A stretch of DNA of 46,763 nucleotides from Nitrospirota bacterium. GTDB lineage: Bacteria; Nitrospirota; Nitrospiria; Nitrospirales; Nitrospiraceae. This document shows positions 27,819 to 36,695 of this stretch, in pieces. Every line of letters begins with the position of its first letter. Position 1 is the first letter of the stretch. Made by a program: the position numbers and the translations under genes. The notes under the pieces are model-generated. The model was not told where the DNA came from, did not search any database, and was given only the letters and a program-made list of their open reading frames with translations. The stretch covers positions 1 through 46,763 of the forward strand of contig JAHRHE010000031.1 of assembly GCA_020027965.1 (NCBI GenBank), read 5' to 3'.

Positions 27819-30416
27819 ATGTTTGAGGCCCTGCGCGTGCTGGCTACTTGCCACGTGATGGAGCGCCCTGTCCGCACCCTCATCACCGTGCTCGGGATTG
27901 CCCTGGGGACCTCCGTCGCCATCGCCATCCGGACGGCCAATGTGGAGGTGCTGAAGTCGTTTGAAGAGTCCGTGACCGAGGTGGCAGGTCGGGCGACGCT
28001 CCAAGTCTCCGGCGGGGACCTGGGTCTGGATGAGCGCGTCATCGCGGACATCAGGCGCCACCCCGCGGTGCTGTCCGCTACGCCTGTTCTGCATGAAGGC
28101 GCCCGCGTCGCGACAGGGCCGAACCAAGGCAAGTCGTTCGTCGTGATGGGTCTTGATCTATTGGAGGCGGGAGACCTCAAGAATTTTCGCCTGCGGGATG
28201 ACGGCGCCGCACGGTCGCTTGACCGGTTGCTTTCGCGCGAGGCCCTGTTTGTCGGCGCCAGACTCGCCTCGGACTGGGGTCTCGAAGTGGGCCACCCGCT
28301 CGAACTTGTGGTCGGAACGCAGGTGTACCGGGTCATGATTCAAGGGGTGGTGGAATCTGGCGGCAGGGTGTCCTCTGTGTGGGACCGCGTGGCCGTGATG
28401 GACATTGCGGCGGCGCAGGCGCTCTTCGGACTGGTCGGGCGGCTGGACCGGATCGATCTCGTCACCGCCCCCGGTTATGCGGTCGCGCAGATCGCGGACA
28501 AATTGCGACGCACGCTCCCGCCGATGGTGACGGTTAGCCGGCCCTCGCAGCGGAATGAACAGATTGAGCGGATGCTGAACGCGTTTCAGCTCAATCTGGC
28601 CACGTTGAGTGCGGTGGGCCTCCTGGTCGGGTTCTTCCTTGTCTACAACACCGTGTCCTTTGCCGTGGTGCAACGACGCCGGGAGATCGGTATTCTCCGT
28701 GCGCTGGGTCTGTCCCGCGGAGGCGTCACGGCGTTGTTCCTGAGCGAGGCGGCGCTCATGGGTCTGGTCGGCGGGGTCATCGGAAGCGCTCTCGGGGTTC
28801 TGCTTGCACGAAGCGTAGTGCGGCTGATGAGTCGGACCGTCTCGGACCTGTACCTCCCCGTCGCCGTCGGGCCGGGCGATTTCCTGGATATGCCCACCGG
28901 GATCTGGCTTGCCGGCGGCGCGCTGGGACTCGCCGTGGCCATGCTCGGGGCGATCGCACCGAGTGTGGGCGCCAGCCGAACCGCAGCCGCGCGGGCTCTG
29001 GCGCCCGGTGAATATGAGGCCAGCCAGACCTTGCGGACCGGTCTCCTGGCGTGGATCGGCTGCGGAGGCTTGGTTCTGGCGGCGGCGCTGGCGATCCCGG
29101 GTCCGGTCCGGGGACTTCCTCTCTTCGGGTACGCCTCGGCCTTCTGCCTCCTATTGAGTCTCTCGTTCCTGGCTCCGGCGCTCGTGCGCGGAACGCGCGC
29201 GGTCGCTGGAGTGCGCTGGGGGCCTGCGCGGATGACGGGTCGTTCCGCGGCGCTGGGCCGCCTTGCCGCCGAGCAGGTGGCGCGCGCTCCCGGGAGAAAC
29301 GCGGTCACGATCGCCGCCCTGATGGTCGGAATCGCCATCATGGTGGGAGTCGGGATCATGATCCAGAGCTTCCGCCACACGGTTGATCTCTGGATTAACC
29401 AGACCATTATGGCCGATCACATCATCGCACCGACCTCCTGGTTGCAGGGCGAGCAGAGCGGCATGCTGACGAACCGCCTTCCACGGTCCTGGGCCGATCG
29501 CGTGGCGTTGCTTCCCGGCGTCGAGGCTGTCGACACCTATCGGGACGTGACGATCACCATCAACGGACGACCGGTGGCGCTGGTCTCGCGGGACCTGCGC
29601 CTGCATGCCGAGCGGAGCCGATACCTCTTCGTCGAGGGGGATTCGCAAGTCCTCCTGCCCCGTACCGTTTCTGCCAAGGGTGTGGTTGTCTCCGAGGTGC
29701 TCGCGTCGGCCCTGGGCGTGCGGGTCGGGGACTCCCTTCCGCTCATGACCCCGGCCGGAGAGAGGCGGTTCCCGGTGATGGGGATATTCCATGACTATGC
29801 GACCGATGGAGGCAAGGTGGTCATGGATCGCGAGTTATATGCGCGGATCTGGGAGGATGACACGGTGACGGTGATCCCCGTCTATACGACGCCCGGGGCC
29901 GACGCCGGCTCGGTCCGTCGTCGCATCGAGGAGACCCTAAGCCGCGAAGGGCACCTGGTGGTGGTCGGCAACGCCGAGCTCAAGCAGGAAATTCTGGCCA
30001 TCTTCGATCGGACCTTCACGATCACGTACGCGCTCGAACTCATCGCCGTGGTCGTCGCCCTGCTGGGGATCGTGAACACGCTGTTGACCGCCGTGCTGGA
30101 GCGCCAACGGGAGCTGGCCACGCTCAGAGCGATCGGAGCCAGCGCGCGGCAGATCCGCGGATTGGTGCTGTGGGAGTCGGCCTATCTCGGTCTGCTCGGC
30201 TCCGCTCTGGGCCTGATCGGGGGCATTCTGCTCTCGATCCTGCTGGTCCACGTGATCAACAAGCAATCCTTCGGCTGGACGATTCTGTTCGTGCTCCCGG
30301 AGGGGCTGCTCGTCGAGGCGGTGGGGCTGGCCTTGGCTGCGGCGCTGGTGGCCGGCTACCTGCCGGCCCGGTGGGCGGCCAAGCAACCAGTCGTGGATGG
30401 GCTCAGATACGAGTGA
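27819..30416 (+). CDS. Large FtsX-fold ABC exporter permease
   Basis: This 865-residue permease has two FtsX modules. Its order is TM1 (about 20-40), an extracytoplasmic domain, three helices around 265-375, two central helices near 400-460, TM (about 500-515), a second extracytoplasmic domain, and three helices around 740-850. This duplicated layout matches LolC/E-like and lipoprotein or peptide exporters with 10 segments. It should pair with the LolD-like ATPase at 25666. The final TGA (30414-30416) is the first TGA of a heptad array. Confidence 0.9.
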   Translation: MFEALRVLATCHVMERPVRTLITVLGIALGTSVAIAIRTANVEVLKSFEESVTEVAGRATLQVSGGDLGLDERVIADIRRHPAVLSATPVLHEGARVATGPNQGKSFVVMGLDLLEAGDLKNFRLRDDGAARSLDRLLSREALFVGARLASDWGLEVGHPLELVVGTQVYRVMIQGVVESGGRVSSVWDRVAVMDIAAAQALFGLVGRLDRIDLVTAPGYAVAQIADKLRRTLPPMVTVSRPSQRNEQIERMLNAFQLNLATLSAVGLLVGFFLVYNTVSFAVVQRRREIGILRALGLSRGGVTALFLSEAALMGLVGGVIGSALGVLLARSVVRLMSRTVSDLYLPVAVGPGDFLDMPTGIWLAGGALGLAVAMLGAIAPSVGASRTAAARALAPGEYEASQTLRTGLLAWIGCGGLVLAAALAIPGPVRGLPLFGYASAFCLLLSLSFLAPALVRGTRAVAGVRWGPARMTGRSAALGRLAAEQVARAPGRNAVTIAALMVGIAIMVGVGIMIQSFRHTVDLWINQTIMADHIIAPTSWLQGEQSGMLTNRLPRSWADRVALLPGVEAVDTYRDVTITINGRPVALVSRDLRLHAERSRYLFVEGDSQVLLPRTVSAKGVVVSEVLASALGVRVGDSLPLMTPAGERRFPVMGIFHDYATDGGKVVMDRELYARIWEDDTVTVIPVYTTPGADAGSVRRRIEETLSREGHLVVVGNAELKQEILAIFDRTFTITYALELIAVVVALLGIVNTLLTAVLERQRELATLRAIGASARQIRGLVLWESAYLGLLGSALGLIGGILLSILLVHVINKQSFGWTILFVLPEGLLVEAVGLALAAALVAGYLPARWAAKQPVVDGLRYE

Positions 30417-30491
30417 CGGGTGACCGGTGACGGATGACCGCTGACGGGTGACGAGGGAAGAGTTCCCTAACCCGTCACGCGTCACGCATGA
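30414..30491. repeat. Inverted heptad array joining permease and bioB 3' ends
   Basis: Six perfect 7-bp units TGACSNN (30414-30455) are followed by a GGGAA/TTCCC apex and three inverted units (30471-30491). The TGA of the first unit is the stop of the permease. On the other strand the TGA at 30477-30475 is the stop of bioB. Confidence 0.88.
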
Positions 30492-31473
30492 CAGGGCTGT
30501 ACTCTGCTTGGATCTCAAACCCCAGATCCGAGATCATCTTCCATGCGTCGGCGGCCGGTTGGCCGGGTGTCGTGAGGTACCCGCCGACGAACAGCGAATC
30601 GGCCGCGTAGAGGGCCAGCGGCTGGAGGGTCCGGAGGTTGAACTCCCGGCCTCCTGCGATCCGGATCTCGGTGTGCGGGTGAAGAAAACGGAAGAGGCAG
30701 AGCACCTTCAAGCAGCGCTGCGGCGTCAGGTGATTACAGCCCTCCAAGGGAGTGCCGGGCACGGGATGGAGCATGTTGACCGGGATCGAATCCGGCTTCA
30801 CCTCCCTGAGCGCGAGCGCCAGGTCGATTACGTCCTCGTCGCGTTCACCCATGCCGATGATCCCCCCGGAGCAGATCTCCAATCCGGCGGCCCTCGCATG
30901 ACGGATCGTGGTCAGCCGGTCCCGGAAGGTATGCGTGGTGCAGATCGCCTGGTGATAGGCCTCACTGGTGTTCAGGTTGTGATTGATGCGATCCACGCCA
31001 GCCGCCTTGAGCGTTCGGGCCTGCTCCTCATTGAGGAGGCCGAGGGAGCAGCAGACCTGGACGGGGACCTCGCGCTTGATGGCCTTGACGGCCTCGGAGA
31101 TCTCGGCGATCTCGCGATCCAGAGGACTACGCCCGCTGATCACGATGCAGTAGCGCTGGGCCTTCGCCTCCGCGGCGCGCCGGGCTCCTTGCAGCATTTG
31201 GTCCGTGGGCAGCAGCCCGTACCGCTCGATGTCGGCCGTGGAGACGGCGGATTGTGAGCAGTAGTGGCAATCCTCCTGACACGCACCGCTCTTGGCGTTC
31301 AGGAGCATCTGCAGCCTGACTGTCCTGCCGAAGTAGCGTTCCCGCACCGTGAAGGCGGCGTCCAGGAGCTCCAGCACCCGGGAGTCCGGCGCCTCCAGGA
31401 CGGCGCGACACTCCGCGCGCGTCAACTCAATGTCCCTGATGGCTTTGTCCGCAAGCTCCTGGAAGTCAGTCAT
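30475..31473 (-). CDS. bioB: Biotin synthase
   Basis: This 332-residue radical-SAM enzyme inserts sulfur into dethiobiotin. The SAM cluster motif CQEDCHYC gives C65, C69 and C72. Conserved CIVISGR, NHNLNTS and SGGIIGMGE follow, as in the family. The start at 31473 (MTDFQEL) has AGGGGAG upstream and is preferred to an in-frame ATG 27 bases earlier. The last four codons and the stop lie in a heptad array. It is the distal gene of the rplU-to-bioB run and there are no other bio genes here. Confidence 0.95.
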   Translation of the reverse strand: MTDFQELADKAIRDIELTRAECRAVLEAPDSRVLELLDAAFTVRERYFGRTVRLQMLLNAKSGACQEDCHYCSQSAVSTADIERYGLLPTDQMLQGARRAAEAKAQRYCIVISGRSPLDREIAEISEAVKAIKREVPVQVCCSLGLLNEEQARTLKAAGVDRINHNLNTSEAYHQAICTTHTFRDRLTTIRHARAAGLEICSGGIIGMGERDEDVIDLALALREVKPDSIPVNMLHPVPGTPLEGCNHLTPQRCLKVLCLFRFLHPHTEIRIAGGREFNLRTLQPLALYAADSLFVGGYLTTPGQPAADAWKMISDLGFEIQAEYSPVMRDA

Positions 31474-31527
31474 CGGTTCTCCCCTTCTATTCAACTCCAT
31501 CGCCCCGTGCCTCTCTCCCTTGTCCCT

Positions 31528-31551
31528 CGTGACGCGTGACGGGTAAACTGT
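31528..31551. repeat. Short CGTGACG word array upstream of bioB
   Basis: Two direct units CGTGACG and a partial third (GGTAAAC) lie between lapAB and bioB. The word is the same as in the array after bioB. Confidence 0.6.
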
Positions 31552-32952
31552 CTACACGGTTTCGAACGGGGAGGCGAGACTCTGATACGGAACCGAGCCG
31601 GTCTCCACGGCTCGATCGCCGGACTGGGACGCGGCGCTGCTGGGGTCCACCCAGGGCCGCACCACGAACGTATTCCACTGGCCGCACCGGCGGCACCTCC
31701 CGGACCATTCGATGGACTCCAACTCGCACTGGGTACAGACGTAGGGCACGATGACCCGTTTCTTCAGCCCCAACGCCTTCTTCAACTCCTCCACCGCTTC
31801 CTCCATGTGCTGCTTTCGCAGGTAGAGGTTGGCCAGGATCTTGTGCAGGTCGGACATCTGGTCCGGAGGCCCGTCCAGGTTCGAGAGCAGGTCAAACGCC
31901 TCGTCGATCATTTCGAGCCGGTAATACAGCTTGCCCAAGTAGAACTTCAGGACCGGCTGCTGGGGATTCCGCTGCACGGCTTCCTGATAGACCCGGATGA
32001 TTTCGCCGGGCTCTCCCATCTCGAGGTAGACTTCTTCGAGGCGGTGCAGCAGGATGATGTTGCCGGTCTTACGGTAGACCTTCTCGAGAATCTCAACCGC
32101 GTTCTTGGTCTTACCTTCGCGCAGGAGGGCCTCACCGAGCCCGATGTAGGCCGGCAGGAAGTTCTTGTCGCGTTTGATGGCCCCACGGAAATAGCGTCGG
32201 GCCTTCTCCGGGTGCCCCCGCCCCAGCAGTTGGCGGCCCACCTCATACGTAATGGCGACCAGCATGGCCGCCTCGGCGCGCTTGTCGTGGTCGGGCAGAG
32301 CGGCTTTCACCAGGCGATGCTGGGCCTCGAGCGCATCGCTCCATTGCTCGAGTCTGACGTGCAGGTCGCGCTTGCACATCAAGGCCGTGAGGTTCGTTTG
32401 GTCCAGTTTCAGGATTTCTTGAAGCGTCTGCAGCGCTTCTTCGAACCGCTTGGCCCCCTCCAGGTCCTTCGCGAGCGGCAGCAGCACGTCCACATTCTTC
32501 TCCGCAAGGGCGCGCGCAGCCCGGTGCAGGCGGATGGCCTCCGGATAGTTCTGCTCGTATCGGTAGGTATTGCCGAGCCACAACAATGAGTCGGTGTGAT
32601 TGGGATCCAGAGTCAAGGCCTTTTGGAACAAGTCGATCGCTTCGGCCGTCCGCCTCGACAGGAACGCATGGATCCCAGCCCGGTGGAGGGACTCGACCTT
32701 CTCTTCCCGCCGGCGGAGCCGGGTGCTTCGCCAGTTCATGATCATATGCTTCGTCTCGCGAACTCCGACCAGGAAGGTCACGATCACCGCCCCCGCGGCC
32801 AAGGAGAGCAGGACGAGGGAGACCGGGCTGAGCTGAAAGGTGGTCGTCGGGGCGGTCCGGATGGTGATCAAGCCGGGGTTCAAGTCGTGCAGATAGACGT
32901 AGAGGGCGCCGGCCAGGGTGACCAGGATCACTGTCAGCAGCAGGCGGATCAT
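31552..32952 (-). CDS. LapA-LapB fusion-like TPR and rubredoxin protein
   Basis: This 466-residue membrane protein begins with two transmembrane segments (about 2-20 and 42-64) separated by a short loop, in the pattern of LapA (DUF1049). TPR repeats follow over about 85-400, and a rubredoxin-like zinc site CTQC...CRRCG lies near 407-425. The second part is the layout of LapB/YciM, which controls LpxC turnover and LPS assembly. In E. coli lapA and lapB are separate adjacent genes. A Ser/Ala-rich tail of about 40 residues ends the protein. The ATG at 32952 has AGGAGAG upstream, and longer upstream frames overlap rsfS. Confidence 0.85.
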   Translation of the reverse strand: MIRLLLTVILVTLAGALYVYLHDLNPGLITIRTAPTTTFQLSPVSLVLLSLAAGAVIVTFLVGVRETKHMIMNWRSTRLRRREEKVESLHRAGIHAFLSRRTAEAIDLFQKALTLDPNHTDSLLWLGNTYRYEQNYPEAIRLHRAARALAEKNVDVLLPLAKDLEGAKRFEEALQTLQEILKLDQTNLTALMCKRDLHVRLEQWSDALEAQHRLVKAALPDHDKRAEAAMLVAITYEVGRQLLGRGHPEKARRYFRGAIKRDKNFLPAYIGLGEALLREGKTKNAVEILEKVYRKTGNIILLHRLEEVYLEMGEPGEIIRVYQEAVQRNPQQPVLKFYLGKLYYRLEMIDEAFDLLSNLDGPPDQMSDLHKILANLYLRKQHMEEAVEELKKALGLKKRVIVPYVCTQCELESIEWSGRCRRCGQWNTFVVRPWVDPSSAASQSGDRAVETGSVPYQSLASPFETV

Positions 32953-32977
32953 TGGATCTCTCCTGGCATCTCTCCGG

Positions 32978-33400
32978 CTATCTCCGTTCGCGCGCGCGCG
33001 CGGAACGTTTCTTGGGCACCGCCAGAGCGGGAACCGACGCCGCCGCCTTCTGGGTCGGCGGTCGGACCCGTTTGGCATCGCCCCAGAGCTTCTCCAGGCC
33101 GTAGTGCGCTCGAATGTCGGTGCGAAAGACGTGCACGACCACATCCCCGAAGTCCATCAGGATCCAGTGGGCGGTGGAGGCCCCTTCCATGCTGAGCAGA
33201 TGGACGCGTTGGGCTGAGAGGATGCCCTCAATGTGGTCCGCGATGGCTTTGACTTGTCGCTCTGAGTCTCCGGAGCAGAGAACCAAATAATCGGCGAAGG
33301 AGGTCAGCTTGGCGATATCAAGGATTAGGACGTCGGTGGCCTTCTTCTCGAGAGACGCCTGGGCGATGGCGAGCGCTTTAGCCTTGGACTCCGGTACGAT
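32978..33400 (-). CDS. rsfS: Ribosomal silencing factor RsfS, probable ATC start
   Basis: This 140-residue protein binds uL14 and blocks subunit joining in starvation. Family motifs are ATDVLILDI, SFADYLVLCSG, GDVVVHVF and YGLEKLWGDA. No ATG, GTG or TTG exists in frame between the upstream M codons at 33520-33515, deep in nadD, and the first conserved residues. The ATC at 33400-33398 is preceded by GGGAGGAG at a six-base spacing, so initiation there is the best fit. It overlaps nadD by 23 bases. The tail is basic (KKRSARARERR). Confidence 0.85.
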   Translation of the reverse strand: MVPESKAKALAIAQASLEKKATDVLILDIAKLTSFADYLVLCSGDSERQVKAIADHIEGILSAQRVHLLSMEGASTAHWILMDFGDVVVHVFRTDIRAHYGLEKLWGDAKRVRPPTQKAAASVPALAVPKKRSARARERR

Positions 33401-34070
33401 CGGTCTCCTCCCGATACAGATTGACCTGCAGTATATAAGATTCCACTGCCACTGGCAACAGGCCGGCCACGCTGACCTGCTTTCGAAGCCGCGCGCGGAT
33501 CTCGGAGGCTGACGCATCACAGGGGGGAAGTCCGAGGAGGATCAGGCCGACCCCGCCGGGGATCGGGATGTCCAGCCGATCCTGCTGGCCGGCATCCAAT
33601 GCGGCCAGAGAGGCAGGGGCGATCGGCGGCAGGAGAGGCAAGTCGAGCAGGGTGCGAAACACGGTGCCCGGGCGGGACACCACCACAAAGTGGCAGGCCC
33701 GAAGCAGCTCGCTGGGCTGCCGCCAGCTCGGCAGGTCCAGGAAGGCATCCAGGCCGATGATGAAGAACAAGTCCGCGTCCGGCCCGTACTCGCGGCGAAA
33801 CAGGCCCACCGTCTCGATCGTGTAGGACTTGGCCGCGCGCCGGGTTTCCGCCTCAGAGACCGTAAACGAGGGATCGCCGGCGATGGCCCGCCGCACCATC
33901 TCCAGGCGATGGCTGGCCGGGGCGAGCGACTCTGGTCCTTTATGCGGGGGGTCCCCCGAGGGGATGAAGACGATGCGATCCAGGTGAAGCCGGTCCCTCG
34001 TCTGCGCTGCGACGGCCAGGTGGCAGCGGTGGGGAGGGTTGAAGGCTCCGCCAAATAGACCGATCTTCAT
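33378..34070 (-). CDS. nadD: Nicotinate-nucleotide adenylyltransferase
   Basis: This 230-residue enzyme adenylates nicotinate mononucleotide in NAD synthesis, the step that follows the NadA route. It shows the nucleotidyltransferase motif GGAFNPPHRCHL (residues about 7-18), FIPSGDPPHK and the C-terminal ASASEIRARL. The ATG at 34070 matches the family start MKIGLFGG. The region before it is a word array that leaves no clear Shine-Dalgarno. It overlaps rsfS, as in many bacteria. Confidence 0.94.
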   Translation of the reverse strand: MKIGLFGGAFNPPHRCHLAVAAQTRDRLHLDRIVFIPSGDPPHKGPESLAPASHRLEMVRRAIAGDPSFTVSEAETRRAAKSYTIETVGLFRREYGPDADLFFIIGLDAFLDLPSWRQPSELLRACHFVVVSRPGTVFRTLLDLPLLPPIAPASLAALDAGQQDRLDIPIPGGVGLILLGLPPCDASASEIRARLRKQVSVAGLLPVAVESYILQVNLYREETDRTGVQG

Positions 34071-34079
34071 GGGGTCAAA

Positions 34080-34160
34080 TTTTGAAATTCGAATTGTGAA
34101 TTTTGGATTTGCTGCGGCCGAGAATTCAACATTCGAAATTCGCAATCACAAAATCACCAA
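34080..34160. repeat. Inverted AT-rich heptad array between proB and nadD
   Basis: Words near TTGAATT and its complement at 7-bp spacing form two inverted arms around the core GCTGCGGCCGAG (34112-34123). The array contains the proB stop codon (34148-34146) and its last codons. Its dialect is that of the array before ileS. Confidence 0.75.
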
Positions 34161-35270
34161 ATTGTCTCTGTGGATTACCTCCTCATACTCCTGGGCGCCG
34201 ATGGACTTCTGGATGTCCGCGGTCTTCAATCCTTTCATCCGTTCCAGCGTGTCGGAGGAGAAGTTGACCAGCCCCTTCGCGAACTCCTTGCCATGCCGGT
34301 CGGTGCAGGCCACCGCGTCGCCGGGGCCAAACTGGCCGCTCACTGCGACGATCCCGGACGGGAGCAGGCTTTTCCCGCGGCGCACCAGCGCCTCGACGGC
34401 GCCGTCGTCCAGGGCGAGCTTCCCTTTGGCGCGCAGGGTGAAGGCAATCCAATGCTTCCGGCTGGTGAGCCGCCGCCCACGGGGCAGGATGAAGGTACCG
34501 GCCTGGGACGTCCCCTCGAAGACGGCCGGCAAGAGGCCGGGCGTCTCGCCGTTCAGGATCAGGGTGGCCACGCCGTACTCCGCCACTTTCTTGGCTGCCT
34601 GGATCTTGGTGGCCATGCCGCCGGTGCCCTCGAAACTGCTGGAGACCCCGGCGCGTCGCTCGATGTCCTTCGTGATCTCGGGCACGACGGACATCAGGGT
34701 GGCAGAGGGATTCCGCCGCGGATCGTCACTGAACAGACCGTCCACGTCCGACAAGATCACGAGCAGATCGGCGTCCACCAGGTGAGCGACCTGTCCGGCC
34801 AGGGTGTCGTTATCCCCGAACCGGATCTCGTCCACGGCGACGGTGTCATTCTCATTGATGACAGGGATCACCCCGAATTCAATCAGGGTGGTCAGCGTGT
34901 GACGGGAGTTCATGAAGCGCCGGCGGTCTGCCAGGTCCTGGTGGGTGAGCAGGATCTGGGCGACTTTTTGATCCAGCCGCTCGAAGGCCTTCTCATACGC
35001 CCACATCAGGCGGCTCTGACCCACTGCCGCCGCCGCCTGCTTCACCGGCAAGCTCTTCGGATAGGCCTTCAAGCCCAGCTTCTGGATGCCGGACACGATG
35101 GCTCCCGAGGAGACCAGCAGCACCTCCCGACCGCTGGACCTCACCGCGGACATCTCGCCGGCCAGGCGGTCGATGCGATCAGCCCTGAGGCCCGAGTCCC
35201 GGGAGGCCACGAGGCTGCTCCCGATCTTGACCACGACGCGTCTGGCCTGCTTCAGGAGTTGGTCGCGCAC
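34146..35270 (-). CDS. proB: Glutamate 5-kinase
   Basis: This 374-residue enzyme phosphorylates glutamate in proline synthesis. The amino-acid kinase domain shows VVKIGSSLV, LLVSSGAI, NENDTVAVDEI and GTGGMATKIQAA, and a C-terminal PUA domain spans about 285-365. The GTG start at 35270 lies inside the 3' end of obgE (19-base overlap), so translation is coupled. ProA is not in the window. Confidence 0.95.
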   Translation of the reverse strand: MRDQLLKQARRVVVKIGSSLVASRDSGLRADRIDRLAGEMSAVRSSGREVLLVSSGAIVSGIQKLGLKAYPKSLPVKQAAAAVGQSRLMWAYEKAFERLDQKVAQILLTHQDLADRRRFMNSRHTLTTLIEFGVIPVINENDTVAVDEIRFGDNDTLAGQVAHLVDADLLVILSDVDGLFSDDPRRNPSATLMSVVPEITKDIERRAGVSSSFEGTGGMATKIQAAKKVAEYGVATLILNGETPGLLPAVFEGTSQAGTFILPRGRRLTSRKHWIAFTLRAKGKLALDDGAVEALVRRGKSLLPSGIVAVSGQFGPGDAVACTDRHGKEFAKGLVNFSSDTLERMKGLKTADIQKSIGAQEYEEVIHRDNLVIL

Positions 35271-36274
35271 GGCGCCCTCAACGATTCGACCTGTTTGCCC
35301 ACGAAGCCGAGTAGCGCCTCCAGTCCCTCCCGGGAGACGGACGAGATCGGGAAGAACCGTAGACGATGGCGCTTACAATAGGTCCGCAGTCGTTCCAGCC
35401 GTTCCCCGTTGCCGCGGATGTCCAGCTTGGTTCCCACCACTGCGAAGGGCCTGGTCGTCAGCGGCGGCTCATACGCGGCCAGCTCTTTCCGCATGACTTC
35501 GAAACTAGTGACCGGCTCCTCGGTGGCCCACTCGGAAATGTCCACCAGGTGGAGCAGGAATGCGGTGCGCTCGATATGCCGGAGAAACTGCATCCCCAAC
35601 CCCTTGCCCTCGTGCGCCCCCTCGATCAAGCCCGGGATGTCGGCCATCACGAAGCTGCCGTCGTCCCCCCAGGAGACCACCCCGAGGTTCGGAACCAGGG
35701 TCGTGAACGGGTAGTCGGCGATCTTGGGCCGGGCCGACGAGAGGGCTGCGATTAGCGTGGACTTGCCGGCATTGGGAAACCCGACCAGCCCGACGTCCGC
35801 CAGCAGCTTCAGCTCTAGTCGGAGCCAGCGCTCCTCTCCCGGTGTCCCGGGCTCGAACTGGGTCGGCACGCGGTTGGTGGACGTCGCGAAATGGGTGTTG
35901 CCCCGGCCCCCCCGTCCCCCTTGCGCCACGACGGCCTCCTGTCCGTCGGCCGTCAGATCTACCAGCATCTCGCCGGTGGCATCATCGAACACGATCGTCC
36001 CGACGGGCACCTGGATGAGCACGTTCGGCGCCGTCTTCCCGTGGCGATTGGATCCTTCGCCGGGTCCGCCCGGTTTGGCCTGGTAGTGCTGCTGATAGCG
36101 AAGGTCCAACAGCGTGGTGAGCCGCCGAGAGGCGACGACCACGACCTGCCCCCCGTTCCCGCCATCCCCACCGTCCGGGCCTCCGCGCGGGACGAATTTT
36201 TCGCGCCGAAAACTGCAGACGCCGTCCCCGCCTCGCCCGGCTTTGACGAAGATGCGAACCTCATCAACAAACAT
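35252..36274 (-). CDS. obgE: GTPase Obg/CgtA
   Basis: This 340-residue ribosome-associated GTPase has the Gly-rich Obg fold (residues 1-158, with repeats such as GGDGGNGG). The G domain follows with GFPNAGKST (G1), DIPGLIEGA (G3) and the region GTKLDI (G4). The variable C-terminal domain is very short. It acts in 50S assembly and stress response. Its place after rpmA and before proB is common in bacteria. Confidence 0.96.
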   Translation of the reverse strand: MFVDEVRIFVKAGRGGDGVCSFRREKFVPRGGPDGGDGGNGGQVVVVASRRLTTLLDLRYQQHYQAKPGGPGEGSNRHGKTAPNVLIQVPVGTIVFDDATGEMLVDLTADGQEAVVAQGGRGGRGNTHFATSTNRVPTQFEPGTPGEERWLRLELKLLADVGLVGFPNAGKSTLIAALSSARPKIADYPFTTLVPNLGVVSWGDDGSFVMADIPGLIEGAHEGKGLGMQFLRHIERTAFLLHLVDISEWATEEPVTSFEVMRKELAAYEPPLTTRPFAVVGTKLDIRGNGERLERLRTYCKRHRLRFFPISSVSREGLEALLGFVGKQVESLRAPCATNS

Positions 36275-36369
36275 GATATACCACCCTGCGAGTGACCCGT
36301 GGGCTCGAGAGGATCGGGCGGGCGGACAAAACGGGCGGATGAGCCGGAGCAGGAGAGCGGACGGAGCGG

Positions 36370-36651
36370 TCAGGAGGCCGGGGAATGAGAGGCGTTCGGC
36401 GCGTTCGGATACACGCTGACTCTCTGACGGTCACGTCCACCTTCATATTTCACGACCCCGGAGACCATCGCGAACAGCGTGTGGTCGCGCCCGATCCCGA
36501 CGTTGAACCCGGGGTGGATCCTGGCGCCCCTCTGCCGGACGATAATACTGCCGGCTGTGACGCTCTCGCCTCCGTACGCTTTGACGCCGAGGTACTGCGG
36601 GTTGCTGTCGCGTCCGTTCCGGGATGAACCGCCGCCTTTCTTCGTTGCCAT
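36370..36651 (-). CDS. rpmA: 50S ribosomal protein L27 (bL27)
   Basis: The 93-residue protein has the canonical start [16 protein letters not shown] and core GSIIVRQRG and GRDHTLFA. It ends with a short extension ([11 protein letters not shown]) beyond the usual length. The N-terminal tail reaches the peptidyl-transferase centre. The ATG has AGAAAGAAGGAGC upstream. Confidence 0.95.
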   Translation of the reverse strand: MATKKGGGSSRNGRDSNPQYLGVKAYGGESVTAGSIIVRQRGARIHPGFNVGIGRDHTLFAMVSGVVKYEGGRDRQRVSVYPNAPNASHSPAS

Positions 36652-36695
36652 CGACCGCTCCTTCTTTCGATCTTACGATCCGTCGCTCGCGTGGT

